In this document: positions 34,025-43,037 of the stretch, one piece after another
How the letters are laid out: the number at the start of each line of letters is the position of its first letter
How positions within the stretch are numbered: the stretch's first letter is position 1
Source of the DNA: Peribacillus butanolivorans
GTDB taxonomy: Bacteria; Bacillota; Bacilli; Bacillales; DSM-1321
Length of the DNA stretch: 64,000 bases
Reading direction: 5' to 3'
NCBI RefSeq assembly: GCF_001273755.1
Contig: NZ_LGYA01000005.1
Location: 376,712 to 440,711 of the forward strand
Position numbers and translations under genes: made by a program
The notes under the pieces: model-generated
The model's database searches: none
The model's input: only the letters and a program-made list of their open reading frames with translations
Told to the model about the DNA's origin: nothing

Positions 34025-34822
34025 ATGAAAGCAATTGAAATGAAGCGGGACATTATCCGTATAGTTAATGGAGAAGTTGAGAGAACAGAAGATACGATCG
34101 TGACGGAGTTTCCTGTTACTGTGAAAATAAATGGACAAGAATTTGTTACCATGGTTTGTACACCTGAATACATCGAAGATATGGTCATTGGTTACTTGGC
34201 TTCTGAAGGAATTATCAAAAAATATGAAGAAATAAAGGGAATTTGGGTGCAAGAAAAAGAAGGTTTTGTTCATGTGAAAACGGATAAGGTGAACCCATAC
34301 TACCAGGACTTTCAAAATAAGCGGTATATTACGTCTTGCTGTGGGATGAGCAGGCAAGGATTTGTCTTTGTAAACGATGCACTGACTGCTAAGAAAATGG
34401 ATAATATTTCAGTAAAGCTTACACCTGATGATTGCTTCCGCTTGATGAAGGATTTGCAAAATTCTGCTGTTACGTTTCAAAATACGGGTGGAGTTCACAA
34501 TGCTGCGTTATGTGATGTCGATGGCCTCGTCTTAAGTCGGATGGATATTGGGCGGCATAATGCTTTGGACAAAATATATGGATATTGCTTGAAAAATGGT
34601 ATTTCGATAGAAGGAAAAGCTATCGTGTTCAGTGGCCGGATTTCATCGGAAATTTTATTGAAAGTGGCGAAGATTGGTTGTGAACTTATACTCTCAAAAT
34701 CTGCTCCAACAGAATTAGCTTTGGAGTTAGCTGAAGGATTAGGAATTACGACGGTCGGATTTATTCGTAATGATTCCATGAATATCTATACATGTCCTGA
34801 AAGAATTCAATTAAATGAATAA
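34025..34822 (+). CDS. fdhD: FdhD, formate dehydrogenase sulfurtransferase
   Basis: FdhD transfers sulfur from a cysteine desulfurase to the Mo/W-bis-MGD cofactor of formate dehydrogenase, which is needed for activity. The 265 residues show the conserved FPVTVKINGQEF, a redox-active Cys pair at 105-106 (TSCCGMSR), the FQNTGGVHNAALCD run and DIGRHNALDK. It lies close to fdhF, its expected client. GGAGTGGGG ribosome site. Confidence 0.95.
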   Translation: MKAIEMKRDIIRIVNGEVERTEDTIVTEFPVTVKINGQEFVTMVCTPEYIEDMVIGYLASEGIIKKYEEIKGIWVQEKEGFVHVKTDKVNPYYQDFQNKRYITSCCGMSRQGFVFVNDALTAKKMDNISVKLTPDDCFRLMKDLQNSAVTFQNTGGVHNAALCDVDGLVLSRMDIGRHNALDKIYGYCLKNGISIEGKAIVFSGRISSEILLKVAKIGCELILSKSAPTELALELAEGLGITTVGFIRNDSMNIYTCPERIQLNE

Positions 34823-34894
34823 ATGAGCATATTCCTCTTGAATGTTGCCACCCCCCACTAGGGAAAAGGGTGGAGAATTTGCTTAAAGGTAAAC

Positions 34895-34927
34895 AGGTCC
34901 TTGCCGGCATGGCTCGGACCTTTTTTT
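34895..34927 (+). terminator. Terminator after fdhD
   Basis: AGGTCC pairs with GGACCT, with an inner GCC/GGC pairing, and seven T residues follow. Confidence 0.8.
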
Positions 34928-35014
34928 GACTTTGTTAAATAATATATCCTTCAAGCCTTTTGTGGTACAGTTTGGGTAAAACAATTACTGGAAAGTGGTA
35001 TCGGAGGAAAGTCA

Positions 35015-35887
35015 ATGGATGAAAGGGATTGGCATATTTTAAAGGTTTTATATCAAAAAAAGAATATTACTAAAACCGCGCAAAGTTTATATATCTCGCA
35101 ACCTTCTTTAACAAAACGAATTCAACAAATTGAGAAAGAATTTAATTTGAAGATTGTGGAGCGGGGAACAAGAGGTGTCCAGTTTACCCCTCAAGGGGAG
35201 TACTTGGCGAACTGTGCTGATGAGATGCTGATAAGGCTCCGTCAGATAAAAGAGACTGCGTTTAACATGGGACAGGAGATTAGTGGAACGTTGCGATTGG
35301 GAGTTTCCAACTATATTACGCTTCATAAGTTGCCGGGCTTGTTGAAAATTTTTCGTGAACAATTTCCTAAGGTTGATTTTAATGTGACTACGGGTTGGAG
35401 TAAGGAAATACTAAACCTCATTTACAAAGAAGAAGTCCATGTTGGGATTGTACGTGGGGACTATCAATGGTCGGAATCAAGGCATCATCTTTTTGAGGAA
35501 ACGATTTGTATCGCTTCAAAGGAAAAAATTGATATCCAGGACCTGCCATCTTTGCCGAGAATTGATTATGGGACCGACGCTCTTTTAAAATCGATGATTG
35601 ATAATTGGTGGAGAAGGAATTTCTCCAGGCCCCCTTTGGTTGGAATGGAAGTGGATAAGGGTGATACATGCAAAGAAATGGTCAGGAATGGGCTAGGATA
35701 TGGGATTCTTCCAAGCGTCTTACTGGAGAAAGACCAAAATCTATTTCAGATTAATTTGAAGGATGAACAAGGAGATACACTTATTAGAGATACTTGGATG
35801 TTATATCATGAAAAGACGCTAGAATTAAAGCTGGTCAATGAGTTTGTCCAATTTGTTAAGAGTGTCGATTTTATGAGAGATATTTAG
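35015..35887 (+). CDS. LysR-family transcriptional regulator
   Basis: A 290-residue LysR-type regulator with the N-terminal helix-turn-helix (NITKTAQSLYISQPSLTKRIQQIEKEFNLKIVERGTRGVQFT, about 17-58) and a periplasmic-binding-protein-like effector domain. It follows AGGAGG. The next gene downstream, in the same direction, is an AEC-family permease; with no other candidate near, that gene may be its target. The effector cannot be read; the neighbourhood suggests an organic acid. Confidence 0.9.
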   Translation: MDERDWHILKVLYQKKNITKTAQSLYISQPSLTKRIQQIEKEFNLKIVERGTRGVQFTPQGEYLANCADEMLIRLRQIKETAFNMGQEISGTLRLGVSNYITLHKLPGLLKIFREQFPKVDFNVTTGWSKEILNLIYKEEVHVGIVRGDYQWSESRHHLFEETICIASKEKIDIQDLPSLPRIDYGTDALLKSMIDNWWRRNFSRPPLVGMEVDKGDTCKEMVRNGLGYGILPSVLLEKDQNLFQINLKDEQGDTLIRDTWMLYHEKTLELKLVNEFVQFVKSVDFMRDI

Positions 35888-35889
35888 AT

Positions 35890-35920
35890 AAAGCACAGAA
35901 ACTTCTGTGCTTTTTTTTAT
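35890..35920 (+). terminator. Terminator after the LysR gene
   Basis: A 10-bp stem (AAAGCACAGA / TCTGTGCTTT) followed by eight T residues. Confidence 0.9.
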
Positions 35921-36043
35921 CATTCCTTTTTTGAATAGCCAACGATAATTTATTCGTATTTTAATTATGGGTTCATCCACATTATGATGTATGAGAGAAG
36001 TGAATCTACAGGATATTTCCTTTTGAAATGGAGAGGTAGTAAT

Positions 36044-36970
36044 ATGAGTGTTTTGTTTCTAATTTTATTGAATGTCATTGTACCTGTCTTTTTTCTAATA
36101 GGAGCGGGGGCATTTCTTCATCGTAAATTCCATCTGGATATGAACACGTTGTCTAAATTGAACAATTTCCTGCTTATGCCGGCCATTAGCTTTGTTAATA
36201 TTTATCAAAGCAAGATGGGAGGGGGGATGATTGTACAAATATTTGGCTTCCTTGCTCTGCAAGCTGTAAGTCTCATCATAGTAAGTACATTGATTGCTAA
36301 ACTCGCTAAGTTTGATCAAAGTCTTTCTGCAACTTTTAAAAATAGTGTGGTCTTAAATAACTCAGCCAATTTTGGGATGCCAGTCAGCCAGTTGGTGTTT
36401 CATAATAATCCTCTTGGGCTATCAATTCAAGTCATCGTTATCATCTTTCAAAATCTACTGACCTATACATATGGATTGATGAATTCCGTTTCCGTTCATA
36501 CAAAAAGTGCAAAGGGAGCGGTCAGTGAGTTCTTGAAGAACCCTGTTATCTACGCTCTCTTACTTGGTTTCGTTTTACAGGCGACTTCAATTAATATTCC
36601 TTTGTTTTTATGGACTCCGATTGATAATATCGCAAGTGCGTTCATAGCGATTGCCTTAATTACACTGGGTGCACAGAGTGCATACTTAAAAATAACTCAC
36701 TTCCCGCTTCCGCTAATTCTTAGCTTGATTGGCCGTTTAATACTCTCCCCATCTATTGCCTTCCTAATCATTCTCATGCTTGGGCTGGAAGGGACGGTTG
36801 CTCAAGGATTATTTATAGCAAGCTCATTTCCAACATCAAGAAACAGTGCGTTATTTGCTTTAGAATATGGTAACCATCCGGAGTATGCGGCACAGGCCGT
36901 CTTGATGTCCACTTTATTCAGCAGTATTACGGTAACGTTGGTCGTATATCTATCAAAAATTCTATTCTAG
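36044..36970 (+). CDS. AEC-family permease (auxin efflux carrier type)
   Basis: A 308-residue integral membrane protein with about 10 helices in the 5+5 layout of the AEC family. Conserved points include FLIGAGAFLHRKF after helix 1, NNFLLMPAISFVNIY, and the NSANFGMPVSQLVF motif of helix 4. Bacterial members export or import malate, malonate and other carboxylates; the substrate is unknown here. ATG 36044 follows GAGAGGTAG. It has its own unit between two terminators. Confidence 0.85.
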   Translation: MSVLFLILLNVIVPVFFLIGAGAFLHRKFHLDMNTLSKLNNFLLMPAISFVNIYQSKMGGGMIVQIFGFLALQAVSLIIVSTLIAKLAKFDQSLSATFKNSVVLNNSANFGMPVSQLVFHNNPLGLSIQVIVIIFQNLLTYTYGLMNSVSVHTKSAKGAVSEFLKNPVIYALLLGFVLQATSINIPLFLWTPIDNIASAFIAIALITLGAQSAYLKITHFPLPLILSLIGRLILSPSIAFLIILMLGLEGTVAQGLFIASSFPTSRNSALFALEYGNHPEYAAQAVLMSTLFSSITVTLVVYLSKILF

Positions 36971-36972
36971 TT

Positions 36973-37008
36973 GGACTGCTCTTAATGGGCAGTCTACAGT
37001 TTTTTTTA
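36973..37008 (+). terminator. Terminator after the AEC permease
   Basis: GACTGC pairs with GCAGTC (36974-36994) and a run of T residues follows at 37000-37008. Nearly the same hairpin recurs at 37199-37219. Confidence 0.75.
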
Positions 37009-37030
37009 AGTGTTTGTAAAATTCGAACCT

Positions 37031-37156
37031 TGATTGGAACGTAAGGCACTCGCTTTCCGCGGGCGGTCCGGGAGCCTCCTCGGCGCTCTTTGCGCCTGCG
37101 GGGTCTCCCTTCGACACGCTTTTCCCGCAGGAGTCTCGCACCTTCCATTCCAATCA
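37031..37156. repeat. Dispersed GC-rich Bacillaceae-type intergenic repeat
   Basis: A 126-bp element with 9-bp terminal inverted repeats (TGATTGGAA / TTCCAATCA) and a strongly GC-rich body (CGCTTTCCGCGGGCGGTCCG, then GCGCCTGCGGGGTCTCCC). It is very similar to a repeat I recall as widespread between genes in Bacillaceae. It stands out sharply from the AT-rich surroundings and codes for nothing credible. Confidence 0.75.
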
Positions 37157-37198
37157 CTTTGTTTAATTTAGATAGACCCCCTTTAGTCTACAAACTGG

Positions 37199-37230
37199 GA
37201 CTGCTCTGAAGGAGCAGTCTTTTCCCCTTT
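37199..37230 (+). terminator. Second, near-identical hairpin after the GC-rich repeat
   Basis: GACTGCTC pairs with GAGCAGTC around TGAAG and T-rich sequence follows. It resembles the hairpin at 36974, so the GC-rich repeat sits between two copies. Confidence 0.7.
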
Positions 37231-37325
37231 TCCTGCTATAAAACTTTATGAACAATATGGATATTATGGAATTTATGTTTTTTAGGTGAATAATTAAAGA
37301 AAAGGTATAAATTTTTGTAAAATTA

Positions 37326-37339
37326 AGAAAACGCTTTCA
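37326..37339 (+). promoter_or_regulatory. cre-like site upstream of tctC
   Basis: AGAAAACGCTTTCA matches the CcpA operator consensus TGWAANCGNTNWCA at all but the first base. It ends 14 bp before the tctC start, so CcpA would block transcription of the transporter when preferred sugars are present. TATAAA near 37301 is a possible -10. Confidence 0.65.
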
Positions 37340-37353
37340 AAAGGGGGATTCAT

Positions 37354-38376
37354 ATGTTTTCTCGTAAAAAGATTTCTGCGGTTATATTGGCAAGTTCGTT
37401 AGCCCTAAGTTTAGGTGCATGCAGTAGTTCGGATACATCAGGCGAAAAGAAAGAAAGTACTGGATATCCGAAAAAAGCCATAACGATTGTTGCTCCGTCG
37501 GGTGCAGGTGGCGGATGGGATTTAACAGCTCGTTCATTTACAAAGGTCTTAAGTGAGACAAAACTGGTAAACCAGCCGTTAACCGTTGAAAACAAACCAG
37601 GTGGTGGTGGTGCTGTTTTTATGGCGGAATATGCAACACAGCAAGTTGATAATAACGACATGCTGTTTGTGAACTCGCCACCTGTCATTATTAATAATCT
37701 TAAAAAAGAGGGAAACAGTCCTTATGGATATAAAAATACGACTCCTTTGGCGCAGCTGACAAAAGATTATGGAGCAATCGTCGTCAAAGCGGATTCAGAA
37801 TTTAAAGATTTAAAATCAGTGTTGGAAGTAGTAAAAAAAGATCCGCGCAAGCTAACTTTTGCAGGAGGATCAGCTCCAGGTTCCATGGATCACTTGATTT
37901 CTATTCTTCCAGCCTATGAATATGGATTAAATCCTACTGAACTTAAATATGTATCGTACGACGGTGGCGGGGAAGCGATAACGGCATTGCTTGGAGGCAA
38001 TGCAGATGTAATTGGAACCGATGCCTCTAGTGTAAGAGAGTTTTTAAAAGCAGGGAAGATTAGAGTTCTGGCCGTAACATCGACTGAACGCCTTGGTGGA
38101 GATCTTAAAGATATACCAACGGCTAAGGAACAGGGAGTAGATGCTGAGTTTACCATTTGGAGGGGGGTTTTTGGTCCTCAGGAAATGTCTGATGAAGCTA
38201 AAACATTTTGGAACGAATCTATTGCAAAGTTAGTTGAAACTTCTGAATGGAAAAAGGAAGTCGAGGCACAAGGATGGGAGCAAGAATATAAAAACAGTGA
38301 AGAGTTTGGCAAGTTTTTAGAAGAACAAGAGAAACAAGTACAGCAATTATTAGAAGCTTTAGGAATGGAAAAATAA
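37354..38376 (+). CDS. tctC: Tripartite tricarboxylate transporter substrate-binding lipoprotein
   Basis: The extracytoplasmic receptor of a TTT-family transporter for citrate-like carboxylates. The 340-residue precursor has a lipoprotein signal ending LGAC (Cys near 23). The Bug/TctC fold motifs are present: PKKAITIVAPSGAGGGWDLTAR, VENKPGGGGAVF, AGGSAPGSMDH and DAEFTIWRGVFGP. It is first in tctCBA and is followed by a CitST-like two-component system. A cre-like box precedes it. Confidence 0.93.
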   Translation: MFSRKKISAVILASSLALSLGACSSSDTSGEKKESTGYPKKAITIVAPSGAGGGWDLTARSFTKVLSETKLVNQPLTVENKPGGGGAVFMAEYATQQVDNNDMLFVNSPPVIINNLKKEGNSPYGYKNTTPLAQLTKDYGAIVVKADSEFKDLKSVLEVVKKDPRKLTFAGGSAPGSMDHLISILPAYEYGLNPTELKYVSYDGGGEAITALLGGNADVIGTDASSVREFLKAGKIRVLAVTSTERLGGDLKDIPTAKEQGVDAEFTIWRGVFGPQEMSDEAKTFWNESIAKLVETSEWKKEVEAQGWEQEYKNSEEFGKFLEEQEKQVQQLLEALGMEK

Positions 38377-38380
38377 TGGG

Positions 38381-38408
38381 GGAAGAAGGAGGTACTTCTC
38401 CTTCTTCC
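38381..38408 (+). other. Intercistronic hairpin between tctC and tctB
   Basis: A perfect 11-bp stem (GGAAGAAGGAG / CTCCTTCTTCC) with a 6-base loop, only 5 bp after the tctC stop, followed by a weak T-rich stretch. It probably limits read-through or protects tctC mRNA so that the receptor is made in excess. Confidence 0.7.
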
Positions 38409-38433
38409 TATTTTCTGAATTGGGGGGATAAGG

Positions 38434-38889
38434 GTGGACATGAAATTTGACCGCTTTGCAGCTGTAGCCTTTCTGGCTGTCGGTGTGTTGTTTATGATAG
38501 GGAGCAGGAATTTATCCAGTTCTTCTTATGGAAGTTCAGTGGGGCCAGATATTTTTCCATTTGTTTTGGGACTTGTTCTTGCTGCATTGAGTATTCGCCT
38601 ATTTTATGAGGCATATCGGAGTAAGAGACAAGAATCGAGTAAGGAAAAGCTGGAGTATAAGCCTTTTATCATTATTTTACTCTCAACATTGATTTATATT
38701 TTGACATTAGAAACATTTGGGTATGTCATTACAACCTTTCTCTTTTTGTTTGTTTGCTTTCAAACTATGGAACGGAGCAAGTGGGTAACATCACTCATTA
38801 TATCTGCAGGGTTTTCCGGAATCGTCTATTTTTTATTCGTAAATGTCTTAAAAGGAACACTGCCTGGTTGGCCAATCTGGTTTTCATAA
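38434..38889 (+). CDS. tctB: Tripartite tricarboxylate transporter small membrane subunit
   Basis: TctB is the small four-helix membrane subunit of TTT transporters. The 151 residues show four hydrophobic stretches (including FAAVAFLAVGVLFMIGS, FPFVLGLVLAALSIRLF and IIILLSTLIYILTLE). A GTG start at 38434 is 5 bases from GGGGGGA; ATG 38440 is possible. It lies between tctC and tctA, which fixes its identity more than its poorly conserved sequence. Confidence 0.85.
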   Translation: MDMKFDRFAAVAFLAVGVLFMIGSRNLSSSSYGSSVGPDIFPFVLGLVLAALSIRLFYEAYRSKRQESSKEKLEYKPFIIILLSTLIYILTLETFGYVITTFLFLFVCFQTMERSKWVTSLIISAGFSGIVYFLFVNVLKGTLPGWPIWFS

Positions 38890-38907
38890 AGGAAAGGAGG
38901 ATGAGTA

Positions 38908-40434
38908 ATGGGCACTTTTGATTATTTATTACAAGGGTTTGAAACAGCACTTACTTGGTATAATTTGCTTTTTGCATTTGTTGGAGTATTGATTGGAACG
39001 GCTGTTGGCGTTTTGCCAGGGATTGGACCGATGAGCGGTGTGGCCCTTTTAATTCCGGTAACGGCTTCAATTACGGGAGGACTTCCCCCGGAGCAAGCGG
39101 CAACAAGCGCCATCATTTTACTTGCAGGTGTCTATTATGGAGCGATGTATGGAGGCTCGACAACTTCCATACTATTAAATACACCTGGGGAATCTTCTTC
39201 TGTTGTTACAACTTTGGATGGCTATCAAATGGCGAAGAAGGGCAGGGCTGGAAGTGCTTTGTCTATTTCTGCCATCGGTTCCTTTGTTGGAGGGATTGTC
39301 ACCCTTATTGCTATGATTGCCTTAGCTCAACCATTATCGACGATTGCCATAAAATTTGGTCCAGCCGAGTATTTTTCACTTATGCTTCTAGGACTGGCAG
39401 CTGTTAGTGGTTTGGCGGGAAAGTCAGTAACGAAGGCGTTAATTATGACTGTTTGCGGCTTGCTGATTGGGACGATAGGCATTGATAATGTATCAGGGAT
39501 TGCTCGTTTTACCTTCGACGTTCCCTGGCTATATCAAGGGGTTGAATTCCTGACAATCGCAGTTGGGTTATTCGCCCTTGGAGAAGTGTTCAAGACGATA
39601 TTGGAAAAAGAAGAGGATGACGGGGAAATCGCTAAGATTAGTAATTTGATTCCTTCCAAAGAAGAATTCAAAGAATCCGCAGGTCCCATTGCCAGGGGAT
39701 CGCTCTTAGGTTTCTTTGTAGGAATCCTACCAGGTGCAGGGGCAACTCTTGCTTCTTTCTTCTCTTATCTTATGGAAAAACGGATTTCAAAAAAACCTGA
39801 GAAATTTGGTACTGGAGCAATTGCAGGAGTAGCGGGGCCTGAGACGGCTAATAACGCAGCTTCTGGTGGAGCGATGATTCCATTATTGACTCTGGGGATT
39901 CCAGGTTCCGGTACAACAGCTATCTTAATGGGAGCACTCATGATGTACAATGTTCAACCTGGACCATTATTATTCGAAGATCATCCTCAGGTAGCTTGGG
40001 GACTTATCGCTAGTATGTTCATTGGGAATCTGATGCTTCTCATCCTTAATCTTCCTCTCGTTAAGGTTTTTGCAAAAATCATTGAAACGCCTAAGAAGTA
40101 CTTGATTCCGATCATTATCGCGATTTCCATTTTTGGTGTTTATGCGGTTCAAGTATCCACTTATGATTTATTGCTATTATTAGGGTGCGGGGTCTTGGGG
40201 TATTTCTTAAGTAAAAATGATTATCCAATCGCTCCATTGGTACTAGGGTTGGTATTAGGGCCGATGATAGAAAATAATATGCGCAGAGCCTTGACCATAT
40301 CCGATGGTGATTACAGCTTGTTTTTCACTAGGCCACTTTCACTTACCTTTTTGATTGTAACGGCACTATGGCTGCTCATTCCGGTTTTACTTAAGAAGAG
40401 AGGGAAAGATGTCGTCATCAATATAGAAGGCTAA
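38908..40434 (+). CDS. tctA: Tripartite tricarboxylate transporter large permease
   Basis: The 508-residue permease subunit with about 12 helices. Family motifs are clear: VGVLPGIGPMSGVALLIPVT near the N-terminus, AGVYYGAMYGGSTTSILLNTPGE, and the repeated GFFVGILPGAGATLASF and GGAMIPLLTLGIPGSGTTA. It couples uptake to an ion gradient, with TctC delivering substrate. AAAGGAGG ribosome site; a terminator follows. Confidence 0.95.
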   Translation: MGTFDYLLQGFETALTWYNLLFAFVGVLIGTAVGVLPGIGPMSGVALLIPVTASITGGLPPEQAATSAIILLAGVYYGAMYGGSTTSILLNTPGESSSVVTTLDGYQMAKKGRAGSALSISAIGSFVGGIVTLIAMIALAQPLSTIAIKFGPAEYFSLMLLGLAAVSGLAGKSVTKALIMTVCGLLIGTIGIDNVSGIARFTFDVPWLYQGVEFLTIAVGLFALGEVFKTILEKEEDDGEIAKISNLIPSKEEFKESAGPIARGSLLGFFVGILPGAGATLASFFSYLMEKRISKKPEKFGTGAIAGVAGPETANNAASGGAMIPLLTLGIPGSGTTAILMGALMMYNVQPGPLLFEDHPQVAWGLIASMFIGNLMLLILNLPLVKVFAKIIETPKKYLIPIIIAISIFGVYAVQVSTYDLLLLLGCGVLGYFLSKNDYPIAPLVLGLVLGPMIENNMRRALTISDGDYSLFFTRPLSLTFLIVTALWLLIPVLLKKRGKDVVINIEG

Positions 40435-40455
40435 TGAACATTTTCTGAATGTTGC

Positions 40456-40489
40456 AAAAAAACTCCTTTTTTAAAGGGGTTTTTTTTTA
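40456..40489 (+). terminator. Terminator after tctA
   Basis: AAAAAACTCCTTT pairs with AAAGGGGTTTTTT (one G-T) and the T-run continues. The two-component genes follow only 25 bp later and may rely partly on read-through. Confidence 0.8.
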
Positions 40490-40513
40490 TATGATGTAAG
40501 AAGGGGTGATTGA

Positions 40514-42106
40514 ATGCGTTTACATACTAAGTTGATGCTGGGCATCTGCACGTTAATCATCTTAATAGGTGGAATCTTTGAAGTTATTTTTATAAATATC
40601 TTAGAAATTAACCTGAAACAGGAAACAGGGGAAAAAGCATTATCGGTTGCCCAGACCATTTCATTGCTGCCTGAAATTAAACAAGCCTTTCAAACAGATA
40701 GTCCTTCCGTGATCATCCAGCCTATTGCGGAAAAAATTCGCAGACAGATCGATGCGGAATTCATTGTAATAGGAGATGAGAATGAAACACGCCTGTCTCA
40801 CCCTAATCCCAAATTGATTGGGAAGAAAATGGTAGGGGGAGATAACGCCGAGGTTTGGAATGGGAAATCAATCATAACGGAATCAACCGGGACATTGGGT
40901 CCCTCCATAAGGGGGAAAGCTCCAATAGAGGATGAGGGAAAAGTCATTGGTGTAGTCTCTGTTGGTTACATGCAGAACGATATTGAAAATGAAGTGTCTA
41001 GAATACAAAGAAAGATAGTATGGACCATCTCTTTTATCTTAATAGGTGGTTTATTAATTGCCTTCTTTATTTCATTAAATATAAAAAAGGCTATATTAGG
41101 ACTTGAGCCCAAGGAGATTGCCTGGATGTTTCAAGAGAAACATGCCATTTTGGAATCCATTCATGAAGGAATTATAGCCATTGATGTCTATGGGAAAATC
41201 ACTGTTGTCAATGAAACGGCGCATAAATTCCTTCATATTCCTAAAGACGTTGTGCTACGCGGGAGAAAAATTGAAGAGGTCATTACAAATACACATCTGC
41301 TTGATGTAGTTAGTACAGCACAGGCCGAATATGATCAGGAATTTATGATAGACGGTGAAATTTTTTTGGCAAGTCGCATTCCAATATTAAATAAACACGG
41401 AGAAGTTATCGGTGCTGTTGCGAGCTTAAGAAATAAGTCCGAACTATCGAACCTTCTTCAAGAGCTTTCCCATGTGAAGGCCTATGCAGAGGGGCTAAGG
41501 GCTCAGACACATGAATATTCCAATCGGCTTTATACTCTTCTTGGTTTGATTCAACTGGGGTCCTATAAAGAAGCGATAGATTTCATATCGAAGGAAGTGG
41601 ATGTCACACAAGGGTTCATTCACTTTTTAATGAAGGAAGTACCTGATCCGATTATTGCTGGGTTCATCTTAGGGAAAGTAAGTTTAGCAAGCGAGTTGAA
41701 AATTCATTTTACTATTGATAGAGAGAGCAGTTTTAAAGATATTCCGTCCGAAATAGACCGAGATGTGTTAGTGACGATTATCGGTAACCTTATCAATAAT
41801 GCTTTTGAAGCGGTACGGGAAAACCAAAGGGAGGAAAAAAAGGTTTCGTTGTTCGTAACTGATTTGGGTAAAGAACTGATTATCGAAGTTGAAGATAACG
41901 GAAAAGGGATGAATTCAAATGTTACCGAACAAATTTTTCAGAAAGGTTTTACCACGAAAAACCATCAAACTAATTCAGGGATTGGTCTGAGTCTTGTTCA
42001 GGAAGCCATTAATGGTTTAGGAGGATATATCACTTTTTCATCAAAGGAAGGGGAATATACGATCTTTACAGTAGCCATACCAAAAAACAGAGGGGTGATT
42101 AAATGA
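40514..42106 (+). CDS. citS: CitA/DcuS-family sensor histidine kinase
   Basis: A membrane sensor of 530 residues. An N-terminal helix (8-30), an extracytoplasmic PAS-like ligand domain (about 31-168), a second helix (169-190), a cytoplasmic PAS domain, then the SpoOB-type H-box with His333 (RAQTHEYSNRLYTLLGLIQLG) and an HATPase with NLINNAFEA and GIGLSLVQEA. This layout senses citrate or C4-dicarboxylates outside the cell. It lies just after tctCBA and overlaps its response regulator by 4 bp, so tctCBA is its likely target. Confidence 0.9.
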   Translation: MRLHTKLMLGICTLIILIGGIFEVIFINILEINLKQETGEKALSVAQTISLLPEIKQAFQTDSPSVIIQPIAEKIRRQIDAEFIVIGDENETRLSHPNPKLIGKKMVGGDNAEVWNGKSIITESTGTLGPSIRGKAPIEDEGKVIGVVSVGYMQNDIENEVSRIQRKIVWTISFILIGGLLIAFFISLNIKKAILGLEPKEIAWMFQEKHAILESIHEGIIAIDVYGKITVVNETAHKFLHIPKDVVLRGRKIEEVITNTHLLDVVSTAQAEYDQEFMIDGEIFLASRIPILNKHGEVIGAVASLRNKSELSNLLQELSHVKAYAEGLRAQTHEYSNRLYTLLGLIQLGSYKEAIDFISKEVDVTQGFIHFLMKEVPDPIIAGFILGKVSLASELKIHFTIDRESSFKDIPSEIDRDVLVTIIGNLINNAFEAVRENQREEKKVSLFVTDLGKELIIEVEDNGKGMNSNVTEQIFQKGFTTKNHQTNSGIGLSLVQEAINGLGGYITFSSKEGEYTIFTVAIPKNRGVIK

Positions 42107-42810
42107 AGGCTATTAGCGAAATAGAAGTTTTAATCGTAGAAGATGACTTACGGATTGCTGAAATACAGAAGCTGTTCATCGAAAAAATTGAAGGGTTTCA
42201 AACCATTGGGATAGCGTCAAGTTATGTTGAAGCTAAAAGCTTCATTGAAATCATGCAGCCGGACCTATTGCTGCTCGATATGTATTTTCCAGATATGAAT
42301 GGGCTCGATATCCTGAAAGAAATCAAGCAGCAAAGCAAACAAATGGATGTCATTATGATTACGGCAACTAAAGAGATTGAAAAAGTCCAGGAAGCCATTA
42401 AAATCGGCATATTTGATTATATTATCAAGCCTGTCGTATTTGAACGGTTCAAACAGTCCTTACTCCGATATCAAGAATATTACATGAAATTATCTGAATT
42501 AGGAAAGGGCAATTTTCCTGTGACACAGCAACAAGTGGATAAGCTTTTGAGAAAGGAAATGAATGACAAGGAAAGAGAACAGACTTCATTGCCAAAAGGG
42601 ATTGATAGGATGACTTTGGAGAAGGTGATGGTAGTGTTGGGAAACACATCCCCTGGGTTAACTGCCGAAATAGTGGCGAAGGAAATCGGAGTGAGTAGGA
42701 CTACGGCAAGGCGTTATCTTGAACACTTGATGTCTGAGGAAAAAATTGAAGCGGATTTAACATACGGCACGGTAGGACGGCCTGAAAGGGTTTATGCCAT
42801 TAAGATATAA
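42103..42810 (+). CDS. citT: CitT/DcuR-family response regulator
   Basis: A 235-residue regulator with receiver acidic pair VEDD (12-15), phospho-acceptor Asp59 (LLLDMYFPDMNG) and Lys in IIKPV. The C-terminal helix-turn-helix is GLTAEIVAKEIGVSRTTARRYLEHL. It overlaps the kinase gene by ATGA. Members activate carboxylate-uptake genes; control of tctCBA is inferred from position. Confidence 0.92.
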   Translation: MKAISEIEVLIVEDDLRIAEIQKLFIEKIEGFQTIGIASSYVEAKSFIEIMQPDLLLLDMYFPDMNGLDILKEIKQQSKQMDVIMITATKEIEKVQEAIKIGIFDYIIKPVVFERFKQSLLRYQEYYMKLSELGKGNFPVTQQQVDKLLRKEMNDKEREQTSLPKGIDRMTLEKVMVVLGNTSPGLTAEIVAKEIGVSRTTARRYLEHLMSEEKIEADLTYGTVGRPERVYAIKI

Positions 42811-42813
42811 ATG

Positions 42814-42840
42814 GATTCGCCTGGTGGCGAATCTGTTTTT
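42814..42840 (+). terminator. Terminator after the CitST pair
   Basis: GATTCGCC pairs with GGCGAATC around TGGT and TGTTTTTG follows. Confidence 0.85.
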
Positions 42841-42959
42841 GTTTGAGCAATACATAGATTTGCTTTACATATAAGGGAAGTATGATTCGAATGGGTTGAA
42901 AATAGTTAATTGTTTTCCCCATTCATTTGAGTGGATTTATCAATTTTTGAGGGGTAAAA

Positions 42960-43037
42960 ATGATAAATGAGGATAAAATACGTGTGAAAAGTGAAAGGGT
43001 AGACAAGTATATGACATTTGTCATGCCAGCCAATTGA
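42960..43037 (+). CDS. Possible 25-residue leader peptide upstream of des
   Basis: ATG at 42960 (MINEDKIRVKSERVDKYM...) has GAGGGG 5 bases upstream and a stop at 43035-43037. It lies before the predicted des promoter and overlaps the proposed DesR site. The good ribosome site is the only support; chance is quite possible. Confidence 0.25.
   Translation: MINEDKIRVKSERVDKYMTFVMPAN

Noticed and set aside
36927..37157. Arg/Gly-rich minus-strand frames over the GC-rich repeat
   Set aside because: They are open only because the dispersed repeat is GC-rich; the composition is unlike real proteins.
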